A DNA stretch of 15,569 bases from JBBQIY01 sp964553035 (lineage in GTDB: Bacteria; Verrucomicrobiota; Kiritimatiellia; RFP12; UBA3636), in NCBI GenBank assembly GCA_964553035.1, contig CAZKJH010000088.1:1-15569 (forward strand), read 5' to 3'. The stretch's first letter is position 1; every line of letters begins with the position of its first letter. The notes below the pieces were generated by a model, which saw only the letters and a program-made list of their open reading frames with translations, searched no databases and was not told where the DNA came from. A program made the translations under genes and the position numbers. Below, one piece after another: positions 6,883 through 13,719 of this stretch.

Positions 6883-8082
6883 ATGAAATTCCAATCCCTC
6901 ATCGATAGCATCCTCGCCGACATGAACAATCATGACGGTCTTGCGCCCGTGGATACCGCCCAATTCTGGCACGACCAAGAGCCTGCCGAGAAAAACCCAT
7001 TCGGGAGCGATATCCCACAGGTGCCGATGTATTTTACGTCGGTTGAATGCGTCTTCGACGAACTGGGAATCCCGGAGGACTTCCGCAAATTGGCGTTCCC
7101 TAAATTCGCTCAATGGCGTTTTGATACCTTCCGCCAGTATAACGACAAGGCCGAACGCATTGTCGGTCGCCGTCTCCTGCCCGAGAACGATCCAACAAAA
7201 GAAGACCCAACCATCTTCTGGCCTCCGATTAAACAGCTCTACGATATCTTCGAGGCCAAGAACGAATGGGAAGGCGAAGCGGGCGGCTCCTGGTGGCTGA
7301 AACAGACCGTCCAAAACGAAGCCGAACTCTCCGCTCTCCTGGATCGCGTTGAGTCACGCCTCGAAAATCTAAAAGCATTCCTCTTCCCGGAAAACTGGGA
7401 AACACAAAAGCAGCACATGTTCGCTTCGGGCCATCACGTCCCGCAATACCGAGGGCAGCGAGGACCTTGCACATTCGCGTGCTCGATTTTTGGAGCTGAA
7501 AACCTTCTGCTGTTGTATTACGACAACGAAGACCTCTTTCGACGCTTCTCCGATGTCCTTGCTCGTACCATTGTCGCTCGAGCGGAAGCCATCGATGCGG
7601 AGAACGCTCCAGAGTGGACGCAGACAAGACCGATGAGCTGGTCGTGGGCTGATGACAATTCGTGCTTATTCAACACCGAACTCTACGAAGCGTTCGCCAT
7701 GCCAATCCATCGTCGCGTCTTCAGTAAATTCGCCCCCGATAAGAAACTCCACCGCCGCTACCAGCACAGTGACTCGGCCATGGGACACCTACTCCCCCTC
7801 CTCGCAGAGGTGGATCTCACGGGGACAAACTTCGGGCCGACATTAACCGTCTCTGAAATCCGGAAATACTGTCCCAACGCCGTCATCCAAGGTCAGCTCG
7901 CGCCATTCACGCTAAGCCGGAGCGAACATGCGAATATCGTGGCAGAGTTCCTTCGCGACTTCGAGCAGGCGAAGGAGAAACGCGGCCTTGTGTTCACAAC
8001 AGCAGGATCGATTAACAACGGATCCTCTCTCCAGTCGATCCGGCTTATCATGTCGGCAATTCAACACTACGGTCGATATTAA
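6883..8082 (+). CDS. Uroporphyrinogen-decarboxylase (URO-D) superfamily protein, function unknown
   Basis: Soluble 399-aa protein of the URO-D/MtaA superfamily. Recognisable parts are the DDNSCLFNTELYEAFAMP segment (258-274), YQHSDSAMGHLLPLLAEVDLTG (294-314) and the C-terminal FTTAGSINNGSSLQSIRLIM stretch. It is not heme-pathway HemE: the Arg-rich N-terminal substrate motif is missing. It also lacks the zinc ligands of MtaA-type corrinoid methyltransferases: the His-x-Cys site reads H295-S-D297, and the C-terminal Cys position appears to be A374. A methyl-transfer or decarboxylase role therefore cannot be assumed. The start at 6883 is preferred over 6793 because GGAG (6873-6876) precedes it and homology-like sequence begins there. 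It follows the homocysteine methyltransferase/MTHFR gene but has its own promoter, and converges with gltA 8 bp away. Confidence 0.8.
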   Translation: MKFQSLIDSILADMNNHDGLAPVDTAQFWHDQEPAEKNPFGSDIPQVPMYFTSVECVFDELGIPEDFRKLAFPKFAQWRFDTFRQYNDKAERIVGRRLLPENDPTKEDPTIFWPPIKQLYDIFEAKNEWEGEAGGSWWLKQTVQNEAELSALLDRVESRLENLKAFLFPENWETQKQHMFASGHHVPQYRGQRGPCTFACSIFGAENLLLLYYDNEDLFRRFSDVLARTIVARAEAIDAENAPEWTQTRPMSWSWADDNSCLFNTELYEAFAMPIHRRVFSKFAPDKKLHRRYQHSDSAMGHLLPLLAEVDLTGTNFGPTLTVSEIRKYCPNAVIQGQLAPFTLSRSEHANIVAEFLRDFEQAKEKRGLVFTTAGSINNGSSLQSIRLIMSAIQHYGRY

Positions 8083-8090
8083 AATCTGGA

Positions 8091-9383
8091 TTATGATCGA
8101 TCCGCTAAGGGTACGTAATGACTTAACGTTGGCCCCATGTAGATCTGACGGGGCCGGTAGATACGCGTCTTGGGCGCGTCCATGATTTCCTTGTAATTGG
8201 CTATCCATCCAGGCATGCGCCCCATTGCAAAAACAACCGTGAACATCTCGGTTGGAATACCGATGGCTCGCATGATGATGCCACTGTAAAAATCTACATT
8301 CGGGTACAGCTTGCGTTCGATGAAATACGGATCTTGCAACGCGCACGCTTCCAGCCGTTGAGCGATGTCCAGCAATGGATCGGTAATCCGAAGCGCCCGG
8401 AGAAGATCGTCGCAAGCCCGCTTGAGAATCATCGCACGTGGATCATAGTTCCGATAGACGCGGTGGCCGAATCCCATAAGACGCATCCCGCTGCTCTTGT
8501 CTTTAGCGGCTGCGATAAACCGCGTACCGTCGTCTCCTGAACGGTGGATGTCTTCCAGCATCTCGATCACCGCCTGATTGGCACCGCCATGCAACGGCCC
8601 CCAAAGGGCACTCACGCCGGCCGCCGCACTGGCGAGCAGGTTGGCTTGGCTGGACGCTACCATACGCACAGCGGAGGTTGAACAATTCTGCTCATGATCC
8701 GCGTGCAGAATGAGAATTAATTCCAGCGCGCGTAAAACAGCAGGGTTCGACGCATAATCTTCGTAGGGATCCGAAAACATCATGTGCAGGAAATTGGCCA
8801 CGTAGCGGTTGGAAGGCTTCGGGTAGATGATCGGCATTCCGCGAGACTTACGATACGAGAATGCGGCAATGGTGCGCACTTGCGAGATGAGCCGTGCTGC
8901 ATGGAGATCGAAGAAGGGTGCTGTCGGCTTGCCGATGGACAAGCCCAGATAGAAACAACTGCTGGCGTTAATCATCGCGGACAAGATGGCCATGGGATGG
9001 GCGTTAGAAGGAAAGCCCTCGAAATGATATTTCATGTCCTCATGGAGATTCTCATTCTGCGTCAGCCTGTTCGAAAATCCTTGGAGTTCGACCGGATTCG
9101 GCAATTTGCCATAGACCAAGAGATACGCCGTCTCCACAAAGGAGGCCTTCTCCGCCAACTCCTCTATGGGGATGCCCCGATAACGCAAAATACCCTTATC
9201 GCCATCGATGAACGTAATCCGGCTCGTGCAGGATCCCGTGTTGGAATATCCTTCATCCAGCGTGATCACGCCGGTGGTGTCACGTAACGTGGAGATATCG
9301 ATAGCGATCTCTCCTTCTGTTCCAATAACGAAAGGTAAGTCAATTTGCTTATCGTCGATTTCTATTCGCACTGTTGTTTTCAT
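8091..9383 (-). CDS. gltA: Citrate synthase (type I, hexameric-type)
   Basis: Condenses acetyl-CoA and oxaloacetate to citrate, the entry step of the TCA cycle. The 430-aa length and the N-terminal extension with a beta-domain (DISTLR, about 1-55) match the large bacterial type I enzymes such as E. coli GltA. Catalytic residues are in place: H265 in WGPLHGG, H307 in GFGHRVYRNYDPRA and D364 in NVDFYSG; the LHADHEQN substrate loop is at 226-233. Both genes flanking the 3' end converge, leaving 8 bp and no room for a terminator. The start codon is preceded by GAGA. A promoter at 9456-9484 lies upstream. The C-terminus (RIYRPRQIYMGPTL...) is mirrored by a relic at 13629-13703. Confidence 0.96.
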   Translation of the reverse strand: MKTTVRIEIDDKQIDLPFVIGTEGEIAIDISTLRDTTGVITLDEGYSNTGSCTSRITFIDGDKGILRYRGIPIEELAEKASFVETAYLLVYGKLPNPVELQGFSNRLTQNENLHEDMKYHFEGFPSNAHPMAILSAMINASSCFYLGLSIGKPTAPFFDLHAARLISQVRTIAAFSYRKSRGMPIIYPKPSNRYVANFLHMMFSDPYEDYASNPAVLRALELILILHADHEQNCSTSAVRMVASSQANLLASAAAGVSALWGPLHGGANQAVIEMLEDIHRSGDDGTRFIAAAKDKSSGMRLMGFGHRVYRNYDPRAMILKRACDDLLRALRITDPLLDIAQRLEACALQDPYFIERKLYPNVDFYSGIIMRAIGIPTEMFTVVFAMGRMPGWIANYKEIMDAPKTRIYRPRQIYMGPTLSHYVPLADRS

Positions 9384-9424
9384 TTTTTATCTCTGCGTAA
9401 CCACTAGGACAGACTCCAGATAAA

Positions 9425-9450
9425 CCCACAATCTTTTCCGCTTATGTGGG
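9425..9450 (-). promoter_or_regulatory. Hairpin at the 5' end of the gltA leader
   Basis: CCCACA (9425-9430) and TGTGGG (9445-9450) form a 6-bp stem with a 14-base loop. From the predicted start site near 9449 it would be the first structure in the gltA mRNA. It might stabilise the 5' end, or be a weak terminator for read-through from the gene upstream. There is no strong T-run. Confidence 0.3.
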
Positions 9451-9455
9451 GGCAC

Positions 9456-9484
9456 AAACTAGAATATCAGCGAGTGGATGTCAA
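9456..9484 (-). promoter_or_regulatory. Candidate gltA promoter
   Basis: On the minus strand a perfect TTGACA (9479-9484) is followed after 17 bp by TAGTTT (9456-9461), a weak -10. The leader to the gltA start would be about 65 nt. Confidence 0.5.
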
Positions 9485-9497
9485 GTCATATTCCCCT

Positions 9498-9525
9498 GTA
9501 AATTCTTCTCCGTAAATTATTCTCC
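9498..9525. repeat. Tandem pair of 14-bp repeats
   Basis: GTAAATTCTTCTCC (9498-9511) is followed at once by GTAAATTATTCTCC (9512-9525), 13 of 14 bases alike. It sits just upstream of the gltA -35 box, where a regulator might bind. No known site is recognised. Confidence 0.5.
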
Positions 9526-9565
9526 CACGTCCCTAGCTTTTTTACGACCGCTACTCACTTCCGTT

Positions 9566-9964
9566 CTATGGCGCAGGAAAAACAAGGGAGCCCACAAGCG
9601 AAAAAACGATGATGCGTTCGCCGGTCGTTGTGCTGATGTCCGTATGCAGGCTTTTGACATGCTCGCCAGTGATGTCGTACATCAGCACTTCGAGCAGGGG
9701 CCTCGCTTTCTCCAGAAGTTCCATGCGCACTTGCTTGATCAAACTACGCCCATAGTCGGCACTTTCACTCTTGACCAGATGCTTTTCCGCAGGCGTAAGC
9801 ACGCCGCGTAAGCGAACGATGATCAAATCATCGATGATATACGTACGTGCCTCCTCCGGACCGCGCCCCATGTATTCACGCTCAAACTTAATCAGGGCCT
9901 CACAAATCTCGGATTCAATAACCCCTCTTGTTTTTCTATCAATATTGCACTTCGTCTTGGGCAT
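9566..9964 (-). CDS. MpsC/DUF2294 family small protein
   Basis: Small soluble protein of 132 aa. The central stretch FEREYMGRGPEEARTYIIDDLIIVRLRGVLTPAEKHL (about 28-64) and the ending HTDISTTTGERIIVFSL (about 107-123) are the hallmark of DUF2294, named MpsC after the staphylococcal mpsABC locus linked to membrane potential. I know of no proven biochemical activity for the family, and many bacteria carry it as a single gene. Here too no MpsA-like or MpsB-like partner is in view. The ATG at 9964 has a strong Shine-Dalgarno sequence (AGGAAGGA, 7-nt spacer) and a good promoter upstream. It lies 182 bp upstream of gltA on the same strand, without a clear terminator between, so some co-transcription is possible. 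Confidence 0.85.
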   Translation of the reverse strand: MPKTKCNIDRKTRGVIESEICEALIKFEREYMGRGPEEARTYIIDDLIIVRLRGVLTPAEKHLVKSESADYGRSLIKQVRMELLEKARPLLEVLMYDITGEHVKSLHTDISTTTGERIIVFSLVGSLVFPAP

Positions 9965-9996
9965 AGCGTGTTCCTTCCTGTACTCCTAAAGCCGCT

Positions 9997-10026
9997 AGTT
10001 TAGGTTAGAAGCACGCAACAAGTCAA
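9997..10026 (-). promoter_or_regulatory. Sigma70-like promoter of the MpsC-family gene
   Basis: On the minus strand TTGACT (10021-10026), an 18-bp spacer and TAAACT (9997-10002). The -35 box and spacing match those of the promoter at 6755-6784. The predicted start lies about 25 nt before the ATG. Confidence 0.55.
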
Positions 10027-10354
10027 CCGTAATTGACTCGTCTCAGGACATGGGCACGATTCACTGACCTTCCTGATTCCTTGATATTTTACCACAAAAG
10101 GCGAGTAATTTTAAAGCTTTCCATGGTTAAGATTTTACCACGGATCAACGCGAAAAGCCTTTGTTTTACCCAGACTGCGTCCGTAGTTAATCCCTGAAAA
10201 AACCCGGCCTCCAGAATGGAAAAAATTATCTAATCTTGAATACCAAATTCCAGATTAGATAATCCCATGATGCACCAGAGGCTTTTTCCCTTCGTGCCTT
10301 CGCATCTTCGCGTGACACAATTTCACCCTGCCACATCGCCAACACAACCCAAGA
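10027..10354. other. Gene-free gap with degenerate repeats
   Basis: No gene is supported here; the plus-strand ORF at 10267-10476 is antisense to the MFS gene. Beyond the terminator at 10219-10263, the gap holds two copies of a TTTTACCAC motif (around 10087 and 10133) and three 8-bp units at 10288-10311, which on the minus strand read GCGAAGAT, GCGAAGGC and ACGAAGGG. Similar ACCACGGAT- and CACGAAG-type repeats are, from memory, scattered between genes in many environmental genomes. Confidence 0.5.
10219..10263 (-). terminator. Terminator of the aspC-purE-MFS operon
   Basis: A perfect 12-bp inverted repeat (ATTATCTAATCT, 10225-10236, with AGATTAGATAAT, 10252-10263) continues after one mismatch by four more pairs. 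On the minus strand it is followed by TTTTTT, as in an intrinsic terminator. It lies about 90 nt after the MFS stop codon. The stem is AT-rich, so it may be of moderate strength. Confidence 0.7.
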
Positions 10355-11536
10355 TTAACGGGCTGACTTCTTCTGAGACCAGAAACCAAACGCCAGCACA
10401 AGAATGCCAAGGCCTAAGGACCAGACGTAACTTCCCGTGTAGTCATAAAGCAATCCTCCCAGCGCAGGGCCGCTAATGCCCGCCACGCCATGTGCCAGAA
10501 AGATCAGCGGATAGACTCTCGACACTTGATCTGCACCATACCGGGAAGCCACCTGCGCGGCGTATAACACAAAACAGGCCCCAAATCCAAAACCGACTAA
10601 AAAGGCTCCGAGCGGGAAGGCCGCCGGTACCCACCGTACAACAAGCAACAGCACGAGAGCCACGCCCAGAAACAACAAGGAGAACGGGATGAGCGGAGAT
10701 CCATAACGATCAAACAACCCTCCCCACGCGAGTCTTCCGAATGTATTGCCCAACGCGAAGAAACTGATGCCAAGGGTCGCCGTTTCTGATGTTGATCCGC
10801 CGTCCATACCAATGAACTTAAGATTGCCAATGACCAGAAGGCCGGCAAAGGTTCCACAGAAAATCCCCGTTGCTAAGGCCCTGAAACCCTTATCTTGAAG
10901 CAGCAACTTCAGCGAGATGGGCTTAGCGCGAACGGATGCGAAAACCGGACGGATGAGGAAACTTGCACCCAAACAGATCACTGCGCCATAGCCCAGCCCG
11001 ACAAAGCGGAAAATTTCCAGAACTCCGAACCCATTTCGCAATAACACGGTTATCAGCGACGAAAGCAGGATTGCGCCAGCACCAAAGCCTGCCACCGACA
11101 CACCAGCCACCAGCCCTTTTCGCTTCGGGAACCATTGAATCCCCGTTGTCAACGCTGCAACATAGCCGAAGCCTATTCCAGCACCCCCGAGAAGCCCCGA
11201 TCCCACACAAATCCAAAGAAACGACCCGTTGGAAGCGGCCGACGTTAAATGCCCGCATGTGTAAAGCAACCCTCCCACGAGCGCCACGTTGCGCGGTTCC
11301 CAGTGCCCCAGCAGCCGCCCGGCAAGCACCATGCTCAAAGCAGAAACCCAAACTGCCGTGCCAAAGACGAACTGCGTTTGTGCAGCCGTATAACCAAAAT
11401 CGGCCTGCAAGGATGGCACAAAAGCACTCCAAGCATAGAGTCCGCCGAGGCAGGACTGAATGAGAAGAATCGCCGGTAAAATGAACCGGCGTTTGAGGTC
11501 TTGAAACGGTGCAGTCCTTGTTTCAGGGCTTGCCAT
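10355..11536 (-). CDS. MFS transporter, OFA (oxalate/formate antiporter-like) family
   Basis: Inner-membrane transporter of 393 aa with about 12 hydrophobic helices. Features of the OFA branch of the major facilitator superfamily are the first helix with QSCLGGLYAWSAFVPSL, the GGAGIGFGYVAALTTGIQWFPKRKGLVAGVSVAGFGAGA region (helices 4-5, where the RKG loop follows the PxR-type turn), and GNTFGRLAWGGLFDRYG between the two halves. Family members exchange or import oxalate, formate, lactate and related acids; the substrate here cannot be told. The ATG at 11536 overlaps the end of purE by 14 bp. A TTG further upstream at 11578 is open but would add a basic tail and overlap more. It is the last gene of the operon, followed by a terminator. 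Its link with purE may be only transcriptional. Confidence 0.82.
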   Translation of the reverse strand: MASPETRTAPFQDLKRRFILPAILLIQSCLGGLYAWSAFVPSLQADFGYTAAQTQFVFGTAVWVSALSMVLAGRLLGHWEPRNVALVGGLLYTCGHLTSAASNGSFLWICVGSGLLGGAGIGFGYVAALTTGIQWFPKRKGLVAGVSVAGFGAGAILLSSLITVLLRNGFGVLEIFRFVGLGYGAVICLGASFLIRPVFASVRAKPISLKLLLQDKGFRALATGIFCGTFAGLLVIGNLKFIGMDGGSTSETATLGISFFALGNTFGRLAWGGLFDRYGSPLIPFSLLFLGVALVLLLVVRWVPAAFPLGAFLVGFGFGACFVLYAAQVASRYGADQVSRVYPLIFLAHGVAGISGPALGGLLYDYTGSYVWSLGLGILVLAFGFWSQKKSAR

Positions 11537-12050
11537 CGGTGCATCTTGCCTTTTGGAGCGCCTGATCGGCTTGATCAACTTCGGCTGTCATTTTATGACG
11601 ATATTCGAGAAGACGTGCGCGCAGTGGGGCATCTGACAGGGCGAGAATGGCAACGGCCAGCAATGCCGCATTCTTCGCTCCAGCCTTGCCGATCGCCACG
11701 GTTGCGACCGGAATCCCACCCGGCATCTGAACCATTGACAGGAGGGAATCCAATCCGCCGAGATCGCTCGTTGTCATCGGCACACCGATGATGGGTAAAT
11801 GGGTCATTGACGCAATCACACCGGCAAGATGGGCCGCCTTACCGGCACCTGCAATAATGACTCGCACCCCGCGATCCTCGGCGGAAAGAGCGTAGGTTCG
11901 GGCCGTCTCCGGCGTTCGGTGTGCGGAGATGATCCGGATCTCATGCTTGAGACCAAATCCGTCAAGAACGGTCGAAGCCTCCTGAAGCGTCTCCAAGTCG
12001 GACTTGCTTCCCATCACAATGGATACTAGCGGTACGGTCTCTGTCTGCAT
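11523..12050 (-). CDS. purE: N5-carboxyaminoimidazole ribonucleotide mutase, PurE class I
   Basis: Purine biosynthesis enzyme of 175 aa that converts N5-CAIR to CAIR. The class I motifs are all visible: GSKSDLE (14-20), SAHRTPE with catalytic H44 (42-48), GAGKAAHLAGVIAS (68-81), and GLDSLLSMVQMPGGIPVATVAIGKAGAKNAALLA (99-132). Class I PurE works with PurK, which is not in the window. The start has a strong AGGAG whose bases lie inside the last codons of the upstream HAD-Sua5 gene, which ends 4 bp before. The two are thus likely to be translationally coupled. Its 3' end overlaps the MFS gene by 14 bp. Confidence 0.95.
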   Translation of the reverse strand: MQTETVPLVSIVMGSKSDLETLQEASTVLDGFGLKHEIRIISAHRTPETARTYALSAEDRGVRVIIAGAGKAAHLAGVIASMTHLPIIGVPMTTSDLGGLDSLLSMVQMPGGIPVATVAIGKAGAKNAALLAVAILALSDAPLRARLLEYRHKMTAEVDQADQALQKARCTDGKP

Positions 12051-12054
12051 CGAA

Positions 12055-13632
12055 TTATCTCCTGTTTTGCATTATGTTTTCGTTGGTTTGTTCAATTCCG
12101 GCTGCGCGGAAAAGTCGGTCATTAATCGCACGTCCCAGCCCTTCGTTGGGGACGGTCTCCGCCACGATCAAGGCCAACCCTTGCGCATCTAGGCGCCGCA
12201 TGGCGCCAAAGAGGTTCGTGGCCGCTTCACGCAAATTCGAGATTTCGGATAAAAATTCCGTCGCAGCAAATCGATGGGTTTCTGGTGATTTCTTCAGGGC
12301 CAAAAGCCCCACACGAGGCCCCGCGTAGGCAGATGCCGATTCCGGCGAGGACACAACTTGAAATCGGGTCTGCGGCGCATAATGCCGAGAAAGCATGCCA
12401 GGCGCAGATGGCGGCTCTGAGCTCGCCGATGACGGCTGCGTCACCGATCCGATGAGCGCTTCGATATCCTCCACAGGGATCCCACCGGGACGCAACAAAA
12501 CGGGCAAATTTTCACAAAATGAAATAATCGTCGATTCGATTCCGACCGAACAAGGCCCCCCATCCAGTACGAAATCGACGCGGGATCCCAAGGAGGCCTC
12601 GACATGAAGCGCCGTCGTCGGACTGGTGTGCCCAAACGTATTGGCACTGGGTGCCGCAATCGGCATGCCCGTCTGCCGAATCAGTTCCAATGCCAAAGGA
12701 TGCCGAGGCATGCGGACGGCAACCGTCGGTAGTCCGGCCGTAACCAAATCAGGGACGCCTGCCGTCTTAGGCAAAATCAACGTGAGTGGCCCTGGCCAGA
12801 AGCGATCGATCAGTGAATACGCGGCCGGTGGCACCCGCTCGGCCAGAAGACCCAACTGCTCCACGCTGTTAATATGAACAATCAGCGGGTCGAAATGCGG
12901 GCGTTGTTTAGCCTCAAAAACCCTTGCGACCGCCTTCTCGTCGAACACCACGGCTCCCAGTCCGTACACCGTCTCAGTGGGGAACGCCACTATGCCGCCC
13001 CGTCTTAAAATGCTGGAAGCGGCACCAATCAAACCGGGGGTCCTCGCTTCTTGCCGCCACAGCTCATGACAGGCCACGATCCACTCGGAAGCCTCACGGA
13101 TGCTCGGGATCACGATGGCTCTCGCCGGAACTTCGTGTCTGTGCTTCAGACCGTGACCGGTCAACACGTGAAGCCCTGTGGCTCCAACACCCAACGCCAT
13201 CGCACTGTCACTGGGATGATCCCCCACCACAAACGAACGCGATAAATCCAACCCGTATTTTCGTGTCGCTTCTTCTAAGAAAAACGGTTTAGGCTTCATG
13301 CATTCGCACCCGTCTTCGCGACGATGCGGGCAGGAATAGAGCTCGGTGATGAGCACCCCTTTCTGTCGCAGCGAATCGACCACGAATGCGTTAACACGCG
13401 CGGCCTCCTCCGCTGTGATCATGCCTTTGCCCACACCGGACTGGTTCGTGACGATGAACAGACGCGCGTGCGCCTGAAGCCGCCGGAGGGCCTCAACCGT
13501 CTCCTCGTAAAAAACCACCTCTGTTGAATCGCGCAAATCCCCACGATCCTCGATCAGGGTTCCATCGCGATCAAGAAAAACCGCAGGTTGTCCTATCGAA
13601 TTCGATTCCGAGGGTGAAGAAGAAGAAATCAT
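12055..13632 (-). CDS. Fusion: HAD-IIIA phosphatase (GmhB/HisB-N-like) + Sua5/TsaC threonylcarbamoyl-AMP synthase
   Basis: A single 525-aa frame carries two enzymes. Residues about 16-165 are a HAD phosphatase like GmhB (heptose bisphosphate phosphatase) or the HisB N-domain: FLDRDGTL with D21 and D23, VTNQSGVGKG, a zinc loop with C101, H103, C109 and C111, KPKP, and GDHPSDSAMA with D138. Residues about 200-520 are Sua5: PTETVYGLG (218-226), K242 and R244 in KQRPHFDPL, RFWPGPLTLILP, APSANTFGHTSPT, GIESTII, LLRPGG, then the linker PGMLSRHYAPQT and a C-terminal Sua5 domain. Sua5 makes threonylcarbamoyl-AMP for the t6A base of tRNA. I see no biochemical reason for the pairing. GGAGAG (13639-13644) precedes the ATG, which overlaps the stop of a citrate synthase relic. 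The gene is second in the operon, before purE. Confidence 0.9.
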   Translation of the reverse strand: MISSSSPSESNSIGQPAVFLDRDGTLIEDRGDLRDSTEVVFYEETVEALRRLQAHARLFIVTNQSGVGKGMITAEEAARVNAFVVDSLRQKGVLITELYSCPHRREDGCECMKPKPFFLEEATRKYGLDLSRSFVVGDHPSDSAMALGVGATGLHVLTGHGLKHRHEVPARAIVIPSIREASEWIVACHELWRQEARTPGLIGAASSILRRGGIVAFPTETVYGLGAVVFDEKAVARVFEAKQRPHFDPLIVHINSVEQLGLLAERVPPAAYSLIDRFWPGPLTLILPKTAGVPDLVTAGLPTVAVRMPRHPLALELIRQTGMPIAAPSANTFGHTSPTTALHVEASLGSRVDFVLDGGPCSVGIESTIISFCENLPVLLRPGGIPVEDIEALIGSVTQPSSASSEPPSAPGMLSRHYAPQTRFQVVSSPESASAYAGPRVGLLALKKSPETHRFAATEFLSEISNLREAATNLFGAMRRLDAQGLALIVAETVPNEGLGRAINDRLFRAAGIEQTNENIMQNRR

Positions 13633-13703
13633 ATGCGGCTCTCCAGAGAACCGTAGTGGTTTAAGGTCGGACCCGTGTAGATCTGAAGGGGGTGGTAAAG
13701 ACG
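13629..13703 (-). pseudogene. Relic of a second citrate synthase (C-terminal 24 codons)
   Basis: The gap between the aminotransferase and the HAD-Sua5 gene encodes, in one minus-strand frame, RLYHPLQIYTGPTLNHYGSL and on to ESRI and a TGA stop. Against the end of the intact GltA in this window (RIYRPRQIYMGPTLSHYVPL and on) 14 of 24 residues are identical, and 49 of 75 bases. Several changes are silent, so this was a divergent, once-selected paralogue, not a recent copy. Nothing upstream resembles citrate synthase: the match stops at the 3' end of the aminotransferase. The stop overlaps the next start as ATGA, and the relic carries that gene's Shine-Dalgarno sequence, which may be why it survives. 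Confidence 0.8.
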
Positions 13704-13719
13704 TCTCTCCGTGCAGGCG

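Noticed and set aside
9446..9811. 121-codon plus-strand ORF
   Set aside because: It is antisense to the MpsC-family gene and to the gltA promoter region, with no recognisable domain or ribosome site.
11537..11578. Longer TTG start for the MFS transporter
   Set aside because: It would lengthen the overlap with purE to 56 bp and add a basic tail not typical of the family; the ATG at 11536 fits better.
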